Shown here in pieces: positions 1 to 10,977 of a stretch of 64,000 bases of DNA. How positions within the stretch are numbered: the stretch's first letter is position 1; every line of letters starts with the position of its first letter. The DNA comes from Diorhabda sublineata (lineage: Eukaryota > Arthropoda > Insecta > Coleoptera > Chrysomelidae), in assembly GCF_026230105.1 (NCBI RefSeq), contig NC_079474.1:33928294-33992293 (forward strand). The letters are read 5' to 3'. The translations under genes were made by a program, and so were the position numbers. Below the pieces are notes generated by a model. The model was given only the letters and a program-made list of their open reading frames with translations. It made no database searches and was not told the origin of the DNA.

Positions 1-3000
1 TTTCCTCTGGACAAAAAAGTCGTTTCTCGGAATAATTTGACCCATAATATGGATTTTCCTTGTTTAATTTGGTAGGAAAACGTTTTTTCGAGTTTACTTT
101 TATCATGAAATGTCTCTTTTGGTTAAATTAGGGGAAAAAATAAATTTCCCAAATTTATTTGGTCCAAAAAAGTCTTTTTTCATTTCAATTTGGTCCCTAG
201 AATGCCTTTTGGAAGTTTATTTAGGTTAAAAAACGTTTTAAGAGGTTTAATCGTATAATGAAATGGCTGTTTCGGCTTTAGTTAGGTGGAAAAATGCTTT
301 TCAAAATTTCCTCTGGACAAAAAAGTCGTTTCTCGGAATAATTTGACCCATAATATGGATTTTCCTTGTTTAATTTGGTAGGAAAACGTTTTTTCGAGTT
401 TACTTTTATCATGAAATGTCTCTTTTGGTTAAATTAGGGGAAAAAATAAATTTCCCAAATTTATTTGGTCCAAAAAAGTCTTTTTTCATTTCAATTTGGT
501 CCCTAGAATGCCTTTTGGAAGTTTATTTAGGTTAAAAAACGTTTTAAGAGGTTTAATCGTATAATGAAATGGCTGTTTCGGCTTTAGTTAGGTGGAAAAA
601 TGCTTTTCAAAATTTCCTCTGGACAAAAAAGTCGTTTCTCGGAATAATTTGACCCATAATATGGATTTTCCTTGTTTAATTTGGTAGGAAAACGTTTTTT
701 CGAGTTTACTTTTATCATGAAATGTCTCTTTTGGTTAAATTAGGGGAAAAAATAAATTTCCCAAATTTATTTGGTCCAAAAAAGTCTTTTTTCATTTCAA
801 TTTGGTCCCTAGAATGCCTTTTGGAAGTTTATTTAGGTTAAAAAACGTTTTAAGAGGTTTAATCGTATAATGAAATGGCTGTTTCGGCTTTAGTTAGGTG
901 GAAAAATGCTTTTCAAAATTTCCTCTGGACAAAAAAGTCGTTTCTCGGAATAATTTGACCCATAATATGGATTTTCCTTGTTTAATTTGGTAGGAAAACG
1001 TTTTTTCGAGTTTACTTTTATCATGAAATGTCTCTTTTGGTTAAATTAGGGGAAAAAATAAATTTCCCAAATTTATTTGGTTCAAAAAAGTCTTTTTTCA
1101 TTTCAATTTGGTCCCTAGAATGCCTTTTGGAAGTTTATTTAGGTTAAAAAACGTTTTAAGAGGTTTAATCGTATAATGAAATGGCTGTTTCGGCTTTAGT
1201 TAGGTGGAAAAATGCTTTTCCAAATTTCCTCTGGACAAAAAAGTCATCTCTCGGAATAATTTGACCCATAACATGGATTTTCCTTGTTTAATTTGGTAGG
1301 AAAACGTTTTTTCGAGTTTACTTTTATCATGAAATGCCTCTTTTGGTTAAATTAGGGGAAAAAATAAATTTCCCAAATTTATTTTGTCCAAAAAAGTCTT
1401 TTTTCATTTCAATTTGGTCCCTAGAATGCCTTTTGGAAGTTTATTTAGGTTAAAAAACGTTTTAAGAGGTTTAATCGTATAATGAAATGGCTGTTTCGGC
1501 TTTAGTTAGGTGGAAAAATGCTTTTCCAAATTTCCTCTGGACAAAAAAGTCATCTCTCGGAATAATTTGACCCATAACATGGATTTTCCTTGTTTAATTT
1601 GGTAGGAAAACGTTTTTTCGAGTTTACTTTTATCATGAAATGCCTCTTTTGGTTAAATTAGGGGAAAAAATAAATTTCCCAAATTTATTTGGTCCAAAAA
1701 AGTCTTTTTTCATTTCAATTTGGTCCCTAGAATGCCTTTTGGAAGTTTATTTAGGTTAAAAAACGTTTTAAGAGGTTTAATCGTATAATGAAATGGCTGT
1801 TTCGGCTTTAGTTAGGTGGAAAAATGCTTTTCCAAATTTCCTCTGGATAAAAAAGTCGTTTCTCGGAATAATTTGACCCATAATATGGATTTTCCTTGTT
1901 TAATTTGGTAGGAAAACGTTTTTTCGAGTTTACTTTTATCATGAAATGCCTCTTTTGGTTAAATTAGGGGAAAAAATAAATTTCCCAAATTTATTTTGTC
2001 CAAAAAAGTCTTTTTTCATTTCAATTTGGTCCCTAGAATGCCTTTTGGAAGTTTATTTAGGTTAAAAAACGTTTTAAGAGGTTTAATCGTATAATGAAAT
2101 GGCTGTTTCGGCTTTAGTTAGGTGGAAAAATGCTTTTCCAAATTTCCTCTGGACAAAAAAGTCATCTCTCGGAATAATTTGACCCATAACATGGATTTTC
2201 CTTGTTTAATTTGGTAGGAAAACGTTTTTTCGAGTTTACTTTTATCATGAAATGTCTCTTTTGGTTAAATTAGGGGAAAAAATAAATTTCCCAAATTTAT
2301 TTGGTTCAAAAAAGTCTTTTTTCATTTCAATTTGGTCCCTAGAATGCCTTTTGGAAGTTTATTTAGGTTAAAAAACGTTTTAAGAGGTTTAATCGTATAA
2401 TGAAATGGCTGTTTCGGCTTTAGTTAGGTGGAAAAATGCTTTTCCAAATTTCCTCTGGACAAAAAAGTCGTTTCTCGGAATAATTTGACCCATAATATGG
2501 ATTTTCCTTGTTTAATTTGGTAGGAAAACGTTTTTTCGAGTTTACTTTTATCATGAAATGCCTCTTTTGGTTAAATTAGGGGAAAAAATAAATTTCCCAA
2601 ATTTATTTTGTCCAAAAAAGTCTTTTTTCATTTCAATTTGGTCCCTAGAATGCCTTTTGGAAGTTTATTTAGGTTAAAAAACGTTTTAAGAGGTTTAATC
2701 GTATAATGAAATGGCTGTTTCGGCTTTAGTTAGGTGGAAAAATGCTTTTCCAAATTTCCTCTGGACAAAAAAGTCATCTCTCGGAATAATTTGACCCATA
2801 ACATGGATTTTCCTTGTTTAATTTGGTAGGAAAACGTTTTTTCGAGTTTACTTTTATCATGAAATGCCTCTTTTGGTTAAATTAGGGGAAAAAATAAATT
2901 TCCCAAATTTATTTGGTCCAAAAAAGTCTTTTTTCATTTCAATTTGGTCCCAAGAATGCCTTTTGGAAGTTTATTTAGGTTAAAAAACGTTTTAAGAGGT

Positions 3001-6000
3001 TTAATCGTATAATGAAATGGCTGTTTCGGCTTTAGTTAGGTGGAAAAATGCTTTTCCAAATTTCCTCTGGATAAAAAAGTCGTTTCTCGGAATAATTTGA
3101 CCCATAATATGGATTTTCCTTGTTTAATTTGGTAGGAAAACGTTTTTTCGAGTTTACTTTTATCATGAAATGCCTCTTTTGGTTAAATTAGGGGAAAAAA
3201 TAAATTTCCCAAATTTATTTGGTCCAAAAAAGTCTTTTTTCATTTCAATTTGGTCCCAAGAATGCCTTTTGGAAGTTTATTTAGGTTAAAAAACGTTTTA
3301 AGAGGTTTAATCGTATAATGAAATGGCTGTTTCGGCTTTAGTTAGGTGGAAAAATGCTTTTCCAAATTTCCTCTGGATAAAAAAGTCGTTTCTCGGAATA
3401 ATTTGACCCATAATATGGATTTTCCTTGTTTAATTTGGTAGGAAAACGTTTTTTCGAGTTTACTTTTATCATGAAATGCCTCTTTTGGTTAAATTAGGGG
3501 AAAAAATAAATTTCCCAAATTTATTTGGTCCAAAAAAGTCTTTTTTCATTTCAATTTGGTCCCTAGAATGCCTTTTGGAAGTTTATTTAGGTTAAAAAAC
3601 GTTTTAAGAGGTTTAATCGTATAATGAAATGGCTGTTTCGGCTTTAGTTAGGTGGAAAAATGCTTTTCCAAATTTCCTCTGGACAAAAAAGTCATCTCTC
3701 GGAATAATTTGACCCATAACATGGATTTTCCTTGTTTAATTTGGTAGGAAAACGTTTTTTCGAGTTTACTTTTATCATGAAATGCCTCTTTTGGTTAAAT
3801 TAGGGGAAAAAATAAATTTCCCAAATTTATTTGGTCCAAAAAAGTCTTTTTTCATTTCAATTTGGTCCCTAGAATGCCTTTTGGAAGTTTATTTAGGTTA
3901 AAAAACGTTTTAAGAGGTTTAATCGTATAATGAAATGGCTGTTTCGGCTTTAGTTAGGTGGAAAAATGCTTTTCCAAATTTCCTCTGGATAAAAAAGTCG
4001 TTTCTCGGAATAATTTGACCCATAATATGGATTTTCCTTGTTTAATTTGGTAGGAAAACGTTTTTTCGAGTTTACTTTTATCATGAAATGCCTCTTTTGG
4101 TTAAATTAGGGGAAAAAATAAATTTCCCAAATTTATTTGGTCCAAAAAAGTCTTTTTTCATTTCAATTTGGTCCCTAGAATGCCTTTTGGAAGTTTATTT
4201 AGGTTAAAAAACGTTTTAAGAGGTTTAATCGTATAATGAAATGGCTGTTTCGGCTTTAGTTAGGTGGAAAAATGCTTTTCCAAATTTCCTCTGGATAAAA
4301 AAGTCGTTTCTCGGAATAATTTGACCCATAATATGGATTTTCCTTGTTTAATTTGGTAGGAAAACGTTTTTTCGAGTTTACTTTTATCATGAAATGCCTC
4401 TTTTGGTTAAATTAGGGGAAAAAATAAATTTCCCAAATTTATTTTGTCCAAAAAAGTCTTTTTTCATTTCAATTTGGTCCCTAGAATGCCTTTTGGAAGT
4501 TTATTTAGGTTAAAAAACGTTTTAAGAGGTTTAATCGTATAATGAAATGGCTGTTTCGGCTTTAGTTAGGTGGAAAAATGCTTTTCCAAATTTCCTCTGG
4601 ACAAAAAAGTCATCTCTCGGAATAATTTGACCCATAACATGGATTTTCCTTGTTTAATTTGGTAGGAAAACGTTTTTTCGAGTTTACTTTTATCATGAAA
4701 TGCCTCTTTTGGTTAAATTAGGGGAAAAAATAAATTTCCCAAATTTATTTGGTCCAAAAAAGTCTTTTTTCATTTCAATTTGGTCCCTAGAATGCCTTTT
4801 GGAAGTTTATTTAGGTTAAAAAACGTTTTAAGAGGTTTAATCGTATAATGAAATGGCTGTTTCGGCTTTAGTTAGGTGGAAAAATGCTTTTCCAAATTTC
4901 CTCTGGATAAAAAAGTCGTTTCTCGGAATAATTTGACCCATAATATGGATTTTCCTTGTTTAATTTGGTAGGAAAACGTTTTTTCGAGTTTACTTTTATC
5001 ATGAAATGCCTCTTTTGGTTAAATTAGGGGAAAAAATAAATTTCCCAAATTTATTTTGTCCAAAAAAGTCTTTTTTCATTTCAATTTGGTCCCTAGAATG
5101 CCTTTTGGAAGTTTATTTAGGTTAAAAAACGTTTTAAGAGGTTTAATCGTATAATGAAATGGCTGTTTCGGCTTTAGTTAGGTGGAAAAATGCTTTTCCA
5201 AATTTCCTCTGGACAAAAAAGTCATCTCTCGGAATAATTTGACCCATAACATGGATTTTCCTTGTTTAATTTGGTAGGAAAACGTTTTTTCGAGTTTACT
5301 TTTATCATGAAATGCCTCTTTTGGTTAAATTAGGGGAAAAAATAAATTTCCCAAATTTATTTGGTCCAAAAAAGTCTTTTTTCATTTCAATTTGGTCCCT
5401 AGAATGCCTTTTGGAAGTTTATTTAGGTTAAAAAACGTTTTAAGAGGTTTAATCGTATAATGAAATGGCTGTTTCGGCTTTAGTTAGGTGGAAAAATGCT
5501 TTTCCAAATTTCCTCTGGATAAAAAAGTCGTTTCTCGGAATAATTTGACCCATAATATGGATTTTCCTTGTTTAATTTGGTAGGAAAACGTTTTTTCGAG
5601 TTTACTTTTATCATGAAATGCCTCTTTTGGTTAAATTAGGGGAAAAAATAAATTTCCCAAATTTATTTGGTCCAAAAAAGTCTTTTTTCATTTCAATTTG
5701 GTCCCTAGAATGCCTTTTGGAAGTTTATTTAGGTTAAAAAACGTTTTAAGAGGTTTAATCGTATAATGAAATGGCTGTTTCGGCTTTAGTTAGGTGGAAA
5801 AATGCTTTTCCAAATTTCCTCTGGATAAAAAAGTCGTTTCTCGGAATAATTTGACCCATAATATGGATTTTCCTTGTTTAATTTGGTAGGAAAACGTTTT
5901 TTCGAGTTTACTTTTATCATGAAATGCCTCTTTTGGTTAAATTAGGGGAAAAAATAAATTTCCCAAATTTATTTTGTCCAAAAAAGTCTTTTTTCATTTC

Positions 6001-6629
6001 AATTTGGTCCCTAGAATGCCTTTTGGAAGTTTATTTAGGTTAAAAAACGTTTTAAGAGGTTTAATCGTATAATGAAATGGCTGTTTCGGCTTTAGTTAGG
6101 TGGAAAAATGCTTTTCCAAATTTCCTCTGGATAAAAAAGTCGTTTCTCGGAATAATTTGACCCATAATATGGATTTTCCTTGTTTAATTTGGTAGGAAAA
6201 CGTTTTTTCGAGTTTACTTTTATCATGAAATGCCTCTTTTGGTTAAATTAGGGGAAAAAATAAATTTCCCAAATTTATTTGGTCCAAAAAAGTCTTTTTT
6301 CATTTCAATTTGGTCCCTAGAATGCCTTTTGGAAGTTTATTTAGGTTAAAAAACGTTTTAAGAGGTTTAATCGTATAATGAAATGGCTGTTTCGGCTTTA
6401 GTTAGGTGGAAAAATGCTTTTCCAAATTTCCTCTGGATAAAAAAGTCGTTTCTCGGAATAATTTGACCCATAATATGGATTTTCCTTGTTTAATTTGGTA
6501 GGAAAACGTTTTTTCGAGTTTACTTTTATCATGAAATGCCTCTTTTGGTTAAATTAGGGGAAAAAATAAATTTCCCAAATTTATTTTGTCCAAAAAAGTC
6601 TTTTTTCATTTCAATTTGGTCCCTAGAAT
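1..6629. repeat. 306-bp higher-order satellite array (about 21.7 copies)
   Basis: The same 306-bp unit recurs head to tail, with the phrase tttcctctgga starting at 1, 307, 613, 919, 1225 and so on every 306 bp to 6427. There are no length changes between copies, and only a handful of positions vary. Variant sites include cgtttctc/catctctc near unit position 21, ataatatgg/ataacatgg, tgtctc/tgcctc, ttggtcc/ttttgtcc/ttggttc and ccctag/cccaag. Each unit divides into ten related monomers starting near unit positions 5, 36, 68, 98, 128, 158, 189, 220, 250 and 281 (30-32 bp each), sharing a pattern like TTTGGTCnAAAAAtGnCTTTT followed by TTTA. The array runs off the left edge of the window, so its real size is unknown. 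Copies 1-3 at the left edge are nearly identical and share the tttcaaaa junction; the others have tttccaaa. No long ORF is kept. Organisation is certain; a centromeric or pericentromeric role is inference. Confidence 0.97.
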
Positions 6630-7490
6630 GGCTTGCCTAGGTTTATTTAGATGGAAAAACTTTTTCGCGGCTTAATCGTATCAAAAAATGACCTATTTTT
6701 GTCTTGGTTAGGTGGAAAAATGCTTTTCCAAATTTAATTTAGACAAAAATGTCGTCTTTCAGTATAATTTGATCCATAACATGGGTTTCCTTTGTTTAAT
6801 CTGGTGGGAAGACGGTTTTTCCAGTTTAACTTTATGGTTTTTATTGCTTTAGTTGGTTGGAAATCTTAATGTGGAGTCTTCTATCATTTTAATTTGGTTT
6901 TTCTGGGCTTAGCTGGGTAACAAAAACTCTTTTTGCAAGTTAAATTCAATCATTGAATGTTTTTCTTTTGGTTAAATTTTGTTTAATGATCATTTCGTTC
7001 AATTCCAATTTTAATTTTGTCAAAAAAGACCATTCCAAGTTCTAGTTTGGTCAAATAAGCTGTAATTTATTTGATGCGATAGAAAATGGCTTTTCCAAAT
7101 TAAATTTGCACAAAAATTTTATCTTTCAATTTAATTGGTCAAGAAAAGGGGCCATTTTTGGTTTAATTTTGTCGAAACTTACTTTTTCTTGTTAATTCTA
7201 TCCAAAAAACGATTTCTATGATTTAGCTCCTGTCAAAAAATAGGTTTCCCAAGTTTGAATCTATCGAAACTCGTTTTTCTAAATAATCCTTACTTCTGTG
7301 AGTTGAATTTCGTAAAAAAATTCATTCAAATTTGTCAAAAAGCATCATTCCATGTTTAGATTTGTCACAAATGACTCCCAAGATCAATTCTACCGAAGAA
7401 TTTCTTCACTGATTTCAATTTTGTCAAAAAATTGCTGTTCCTAGTTTCATTTCGGTCAAAAATTGTCTTTTCTTAGTTCAAATTTCTAAA
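6630..7490. repeat. Degenerate monomeric shoulder of the satellite (~30-bp monomers)
   Basis: At about 6630 the last 306-bp copy stops matching, but the ~30-bp rhythm continues with strongly diverged monomers. Each begins with something like tttggtc/ttttgtc/tttagac, then A-rich, then a ctttt/gtttt core, then caagtttaa. Examples are near 6705 (ggttaggtggaaaaatgc), 6738, 6770, 7015 (ttttgtcaaaaaagacc), 7080, 7110 and 7210. Unlike the array to the left, no 306-bp multimer is repeated here. This is the expected edge of a satellite where HOR homogenisation has ceased. Similarity fades out around 7490. Confidence 0.8.
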
Positions 7491-8100
7491 ATACTGACCA
7501 ATCACCAAATCAGACCACCAACGTTTCGACCAAAAACCTAATAATCTTCCATGAACTTCTTTCTATGAATTACACGTGCCCCATCTCTCGCACCTGCGAT
7601 ATTTCCTGTACTATAGTCGATTTTTCACCATTTCTTAGCTGTCAACGGAATTTATAACGTCCCAATTTACACGTTCTTTAGACACTCCGGAAAGATACAT
7701 GGCTTTTTGCTTTATCACTTTATCGTTACATGAATCGCTTTACTTTCAGAATTTCTAATTGTTTGTAGATTACAGATACCGTCAAACAATTAATTATTAT
7801 AAACGGGTGTATATCATCTAATTTATCGCTATCCTTTTATACCCTAGGGCGTTATGAATTTATCCTCGAATCGAATTTGTTAATAAACGCTTATCCTGAA
7901 GAAAGGATCCAAATTCTTTGTTGTAAGAATTTCTTTATGTTTCTACCTTTATCATCCATATTAATTTAATATTAACTTCAATATTATGGTGCTAATTGGG
8001 GGTAATTGATCCTTATAAAAGGTTATCTATCTGATCCACAATTATCAGTTAGCCATCAAAAGTCCACTCTGTTAAAAACAACCAAGAATTCTACCTGAAA
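7491..8100. other. AT-rich spacer, no gene seen
   Basis: Sequence between the satellite shoulder and the Tc1-like pseudogene. No ORF, RNA gene or repeat is supported. The left inverted terminal repeat of the neighbouring transposon may lie here but was not recognised. Confidence 0.5.
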
Positions 8101-8845
8101 ATGGACACGACAAGTTATAAAGCTGCTCAAACGGTCACTTTATTACGATAAGACCATAATTAGCCAGAAGTAGCAGCCAGTGCGTTGAAAATGAGTCATT
8201 CTGTTGTTTCCAAAATTTACTCAAGTTTCCAAAAGATTGGTAACTTTAATTCAAGACGCGGTTCCGGGAGAGAAAATTGTACATCCAAAAGATCAAATAC
8301 ATCGCATTGGTGTTCAAGAACAGAGAGAAACGCGGGGTGTGGTTTGCCACTTAGAAGAAGACTTAGGGCAGCTAATCTTGAACAAAAAAGGTCAGCAAAT
8401 GACCCCAAATCAACCCTCCAGAGAATACGTTAATTGGACTGACGGAAAATGGGGATCCATATCAATAGAAGAGAACGAATTTGGAAGTGGATTTATGAGG
8501 TGTTGGTTTGTAATGAAACTGGTGGTTTAGCGGGGGAATTTACGGCGAACCGATACATAGAAGACATTTCAATCTACCTACGCCGTTTTCGTGCGCGAAA
8601 ACTCCATTTTAATCCAGGACAATGCCCGTCCATGTACTGCAGGTTCGGTGTGGTATTATTTACAAGATATCGAAATTACCGCTACGGATTGGCCAGCGTG
8701 TAGCCCGGACTTGAATCCTATCGAGCATTTATGAAGTGAACTTAAGGGAAAAGTGTCTATACCAGCCATGAAAACGGACCTCAAAACTAAAGCTTGGACT
8801 GAAGACTTTCGAGAAACTAAAATCAGAAAATGAATGGACTATATT
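8101..8845 (+). pseudogene. Decayed Tc1-like transposase
   Basis: A Tc1-family transposase can be followed across three frames. It starts near 8101 (MDTTSYKAAQ). At 8191-8430 it has the helix-turn-helix stretch SHSVVSKIYSSFQKIGNFN, the RRGSGR linker and RRRLRAANL. At 8400-8530 it has EYVNWTDGKWGSI, where the family normally shows W-[ST]-DE. At 8610-8745 it has QDNARPCTAGSVWYYL and SPDLNPIEHL, the second catalytic Asp block and the block leading to the final acidic residue. Early stops (near 8150), several frameshifts and a stop right after PIEHL make it dead. Full-length relatives have about 340 codons; nearly all of that length is represented. TIRs were not located. Confidence 0.85.
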
Positions 8846-10137
8846 ATTATTTATATGAATGTTATATTTCTGAAGCTTTTAAAGGCATTTTTTCATCACA
8901 TTTACCAATTCAAAACACTTCTAATTGAATTCGATGAATTTCAATTTTCCCAAAAATTTCGTTTGGCCCATTAATTTAGTCGAACGACCATATAACATGC
9001 GATCATTTTGAAAACACGTTTCGTGTTATAACATTGAAATAGATATAACCGTTAAAAAATTCATCAACTTAACCGCATTTTCTTATTGCTCAATTATGAG
9101 AATAGCCTGGATTCAGCTGATATGTTTTCATAAATAATTGACCAAAAATTTTCTAGATTTAGACCAGAAACTTATCATCAAACGCGTTCTGTTGCATAAT
9201 GTTGGTTGGCTTGCGTTTCGATGCATAGTGACTACGAAATCAACTTAAATCAAGTCTTAAATTGTGCTCTGGTAATCCAGGTGCATATATATAAACAAGT
9301 ATCTTGATTCCTCGTTCTTCGATAATGTCAATGAGGTTATTTAGAAACAATAATTTTTCAGTTGGGACATTTAGAAACAATCATTTTTGAGTGTTTGCTG
9401 GAAAATGACTTTAAACGGGTGTTTTTCCACGAAGCAATAGTCGTTTTGCGGATTGCCTCGATTTGTACTTGTGATTGGAAAGCACAAGTGCTCCTAACGA
9501 TCAATTTTCATCTATTCCAATCTTCTTTTAACCCTTGGAACTAAATAATTGGATTTTCCAAAGGTTTTTGTGCCTAGATTGAGTAGCTTATACTTAAGAG
9601 ATAATAACAAGGAGAAAGAAACCAAATTTTGTTGTTTACTTCATTAATCAATCTCGTGCCACGGAAACACACCGATTTCTCCTTGTAAGTGAAAAAACAA
9701 TCTCATTTAAATTTGGGCGTGAAAGAAAAAGAACACCGCTCTTATATACTCGATTGGTTTCCGACCGGAACAGTCCGGTATATCCGGCAACAACAAGTTC
9801 TACTACAAATCATTCGACTATAACGTGAAGTCCACGTTTAGAATAGTGGAAAGCGGTGAAGATGAAAATATATGAGCTTAATCGGGTGACTCGTGATTCA
9901 TTGTGACTTTTCACGCAGTAACTCGTCCGAACTTTCAAAATTTTAGTTTTAATTTCATTAAACAATCGCTACCTGATTTCTTATTCGTCCTTCTAAATAC
10001 TTGGACATTCAAATATCGATTTGTACTGTCTTACATCGAACAAGTTATTTGCACAATTTATAGTCGCATTTTTTGTTCAAATTGCAAGTTCCAAATTTTT
10101 TATATCAAACATACTCTAATAGATGGATGAAACGTGT
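8846..10137. other. AT-rich spacer, no gene seen
   Basis: No supported gene. A short local duplication (atttagaaacaat...atttttnag) occurs at about 9340-9390. The region leads into a transposase fragment at 10138 and may hold its unrecognisable 5' part. Confidence 0.5.
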
Positions 10138-10305
10138 TTGGATTTTTATTTGTGGGGCCGAATCAAAGATCTCGTTCACTCCAAAATCACAAGAAATGAT
10201 AACATAGAAAGCATAAGACAGGTAATACGAAGTATTTAAATGGCGGAAATTCAAACTACGGTAACTAATTTCGTGTATACAAAATGATGGTACACATTTT
10301 GAACA
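10138..10305 (+). pseudogene. C-terminal fragment of a Tc1/mariner-superfamily transposase
   Basis: Translation from 10138 gives LDFYLWGRIKDLVHSK, then ESIRQVIRSI, a stop, and MAEIQTTVTNFVYTK. LDF[YF]LWG followed by a helix and a weak FEH-like end is typical of the C-terminal end of insect Tc1/mariner-superfamily DDE transposases. The stop at about 10240 and loss of everything upstream show that it is a relic. The exact family is not determined. Confidence 0.65.
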
Positions 10306-10330
10306 CCTAAGGTCCAATAATTACACAGCT

Positions 10331-10506
10331 AGCATCCGGGATGCTGGTATCTGGCAGGTTAGCGGAGCATTAAATCAAATGGGAGCGATTAGACTAGGGA
10401 TGTCAGCATCGGATGCTAAAACAGCCACCCGAAGGCTCGATTTTGGGCATGCCGGCTGGGATGCTGAAATGCGAGCAGCCGGTCGCTTTTTGCATCCCGG
10501 GATGCA
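10331..10506. other. GC-rich cluster of GGATGC palindromes
   Basis: A locally GC-rich 180 bp in an AT-rich setting. It holds repeated inverted GCATCC/GGATGC words: agcatccgggatgct at 10331-10345, agcatcggatgct at 10405-10417 and a perfect 16-bp palindrome tgcatcccgggatgca at 10491-10506. The phrase gattagactagggatgtcag near 10387 resembles the terminal repeat of the element at 10543. This may be a nested or rearranged end of the same transposon family. Confidence 0.5.
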
Positions 10507-10542
10507 CAAATCCGGTTGTGGGGCAATGGTTCAAATACGGCG

Positions 10543-10977
10543 CATTATACTAGGCTGCTAGCATTCGAGCAGGCGCTCTATTTGACATAGAGCAGTTTGA
10601 TCAGAGTTATGACTAGTTTCTCTTCGGGTGAAATTGGTCTGAGGAATCTTGTATCTTGTATCTTTGGATGTAGCCTAGAAGCTCTTTGAAAGAAGGAAGT
10701 GACATTCTATAGTAATTAAAAAATCTTGTTTCACTATTGCACAGTTCATCAAACAATGTAAAATGCAGGCTTTTAACACGACGGACAGCTAAAAAGGGGT
10801 CCATACTAAACTTACTTTTTACACGACGCCTTCTTTTCTTAATTAGTAACATCAGCATCAACATCTCTTCATTCGTTGTGGCCATATTGACGACTGGCAA
10901 AAAATTAAAATAAAATAGTAGCTAGCATCCCGACACAAATTCGACTCAAAGTGGAATGCTAGCATCCTAGTATAATG
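10543..10977. mobile_element. Short PIF/Harbinger-like element with 24-bp terminal inverted repeats
   Basis: The left end 10543-10566 (cattatactagg, one variable base, tgctagcattc) is the reverse complement of 10954-10977 with one mismatch, defining a 435-bp element. Inside, on the minus strand, is the start of a Harbinger-like transposase. The rest of the transposase and the Myb-like second gene are absent, so this is a deletion derivative. No clear three-base TWA target duplication is visible, so either the true ends are a few bases off or the flanks have mutated. Confidence 0.65.
10613..10900 (-). pseudogene. N-terminal fragment of a PIF/Harbinger-type transposase
   Basis: A 95-codon minus-strand ORF begins MPVVNMATTNEEMLMLMLL. 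It continues through a basic stretch KKRRRRVKSK, then VRRVKSLHFTLFDELCN, then RFFNYYRMSLPSFKELLGYI. The FxNYYRMS-x-xSFxELL arrangement is characteristic of the N-terminal part of animal Harbinger transposases, which run about 350-400 residues. The DDE catalytic domain is missing and the ORF ends just inside the left terminal repeat. Confidence 0.7.

Noticed and set aside
1..6629. Regular ~306-bp repeats considered as a CRISPR array or rDNA spacer
   Set aside because: Whole units are repeated without distinct spacers; no rRNA sequence nearby; eukaryotic context.
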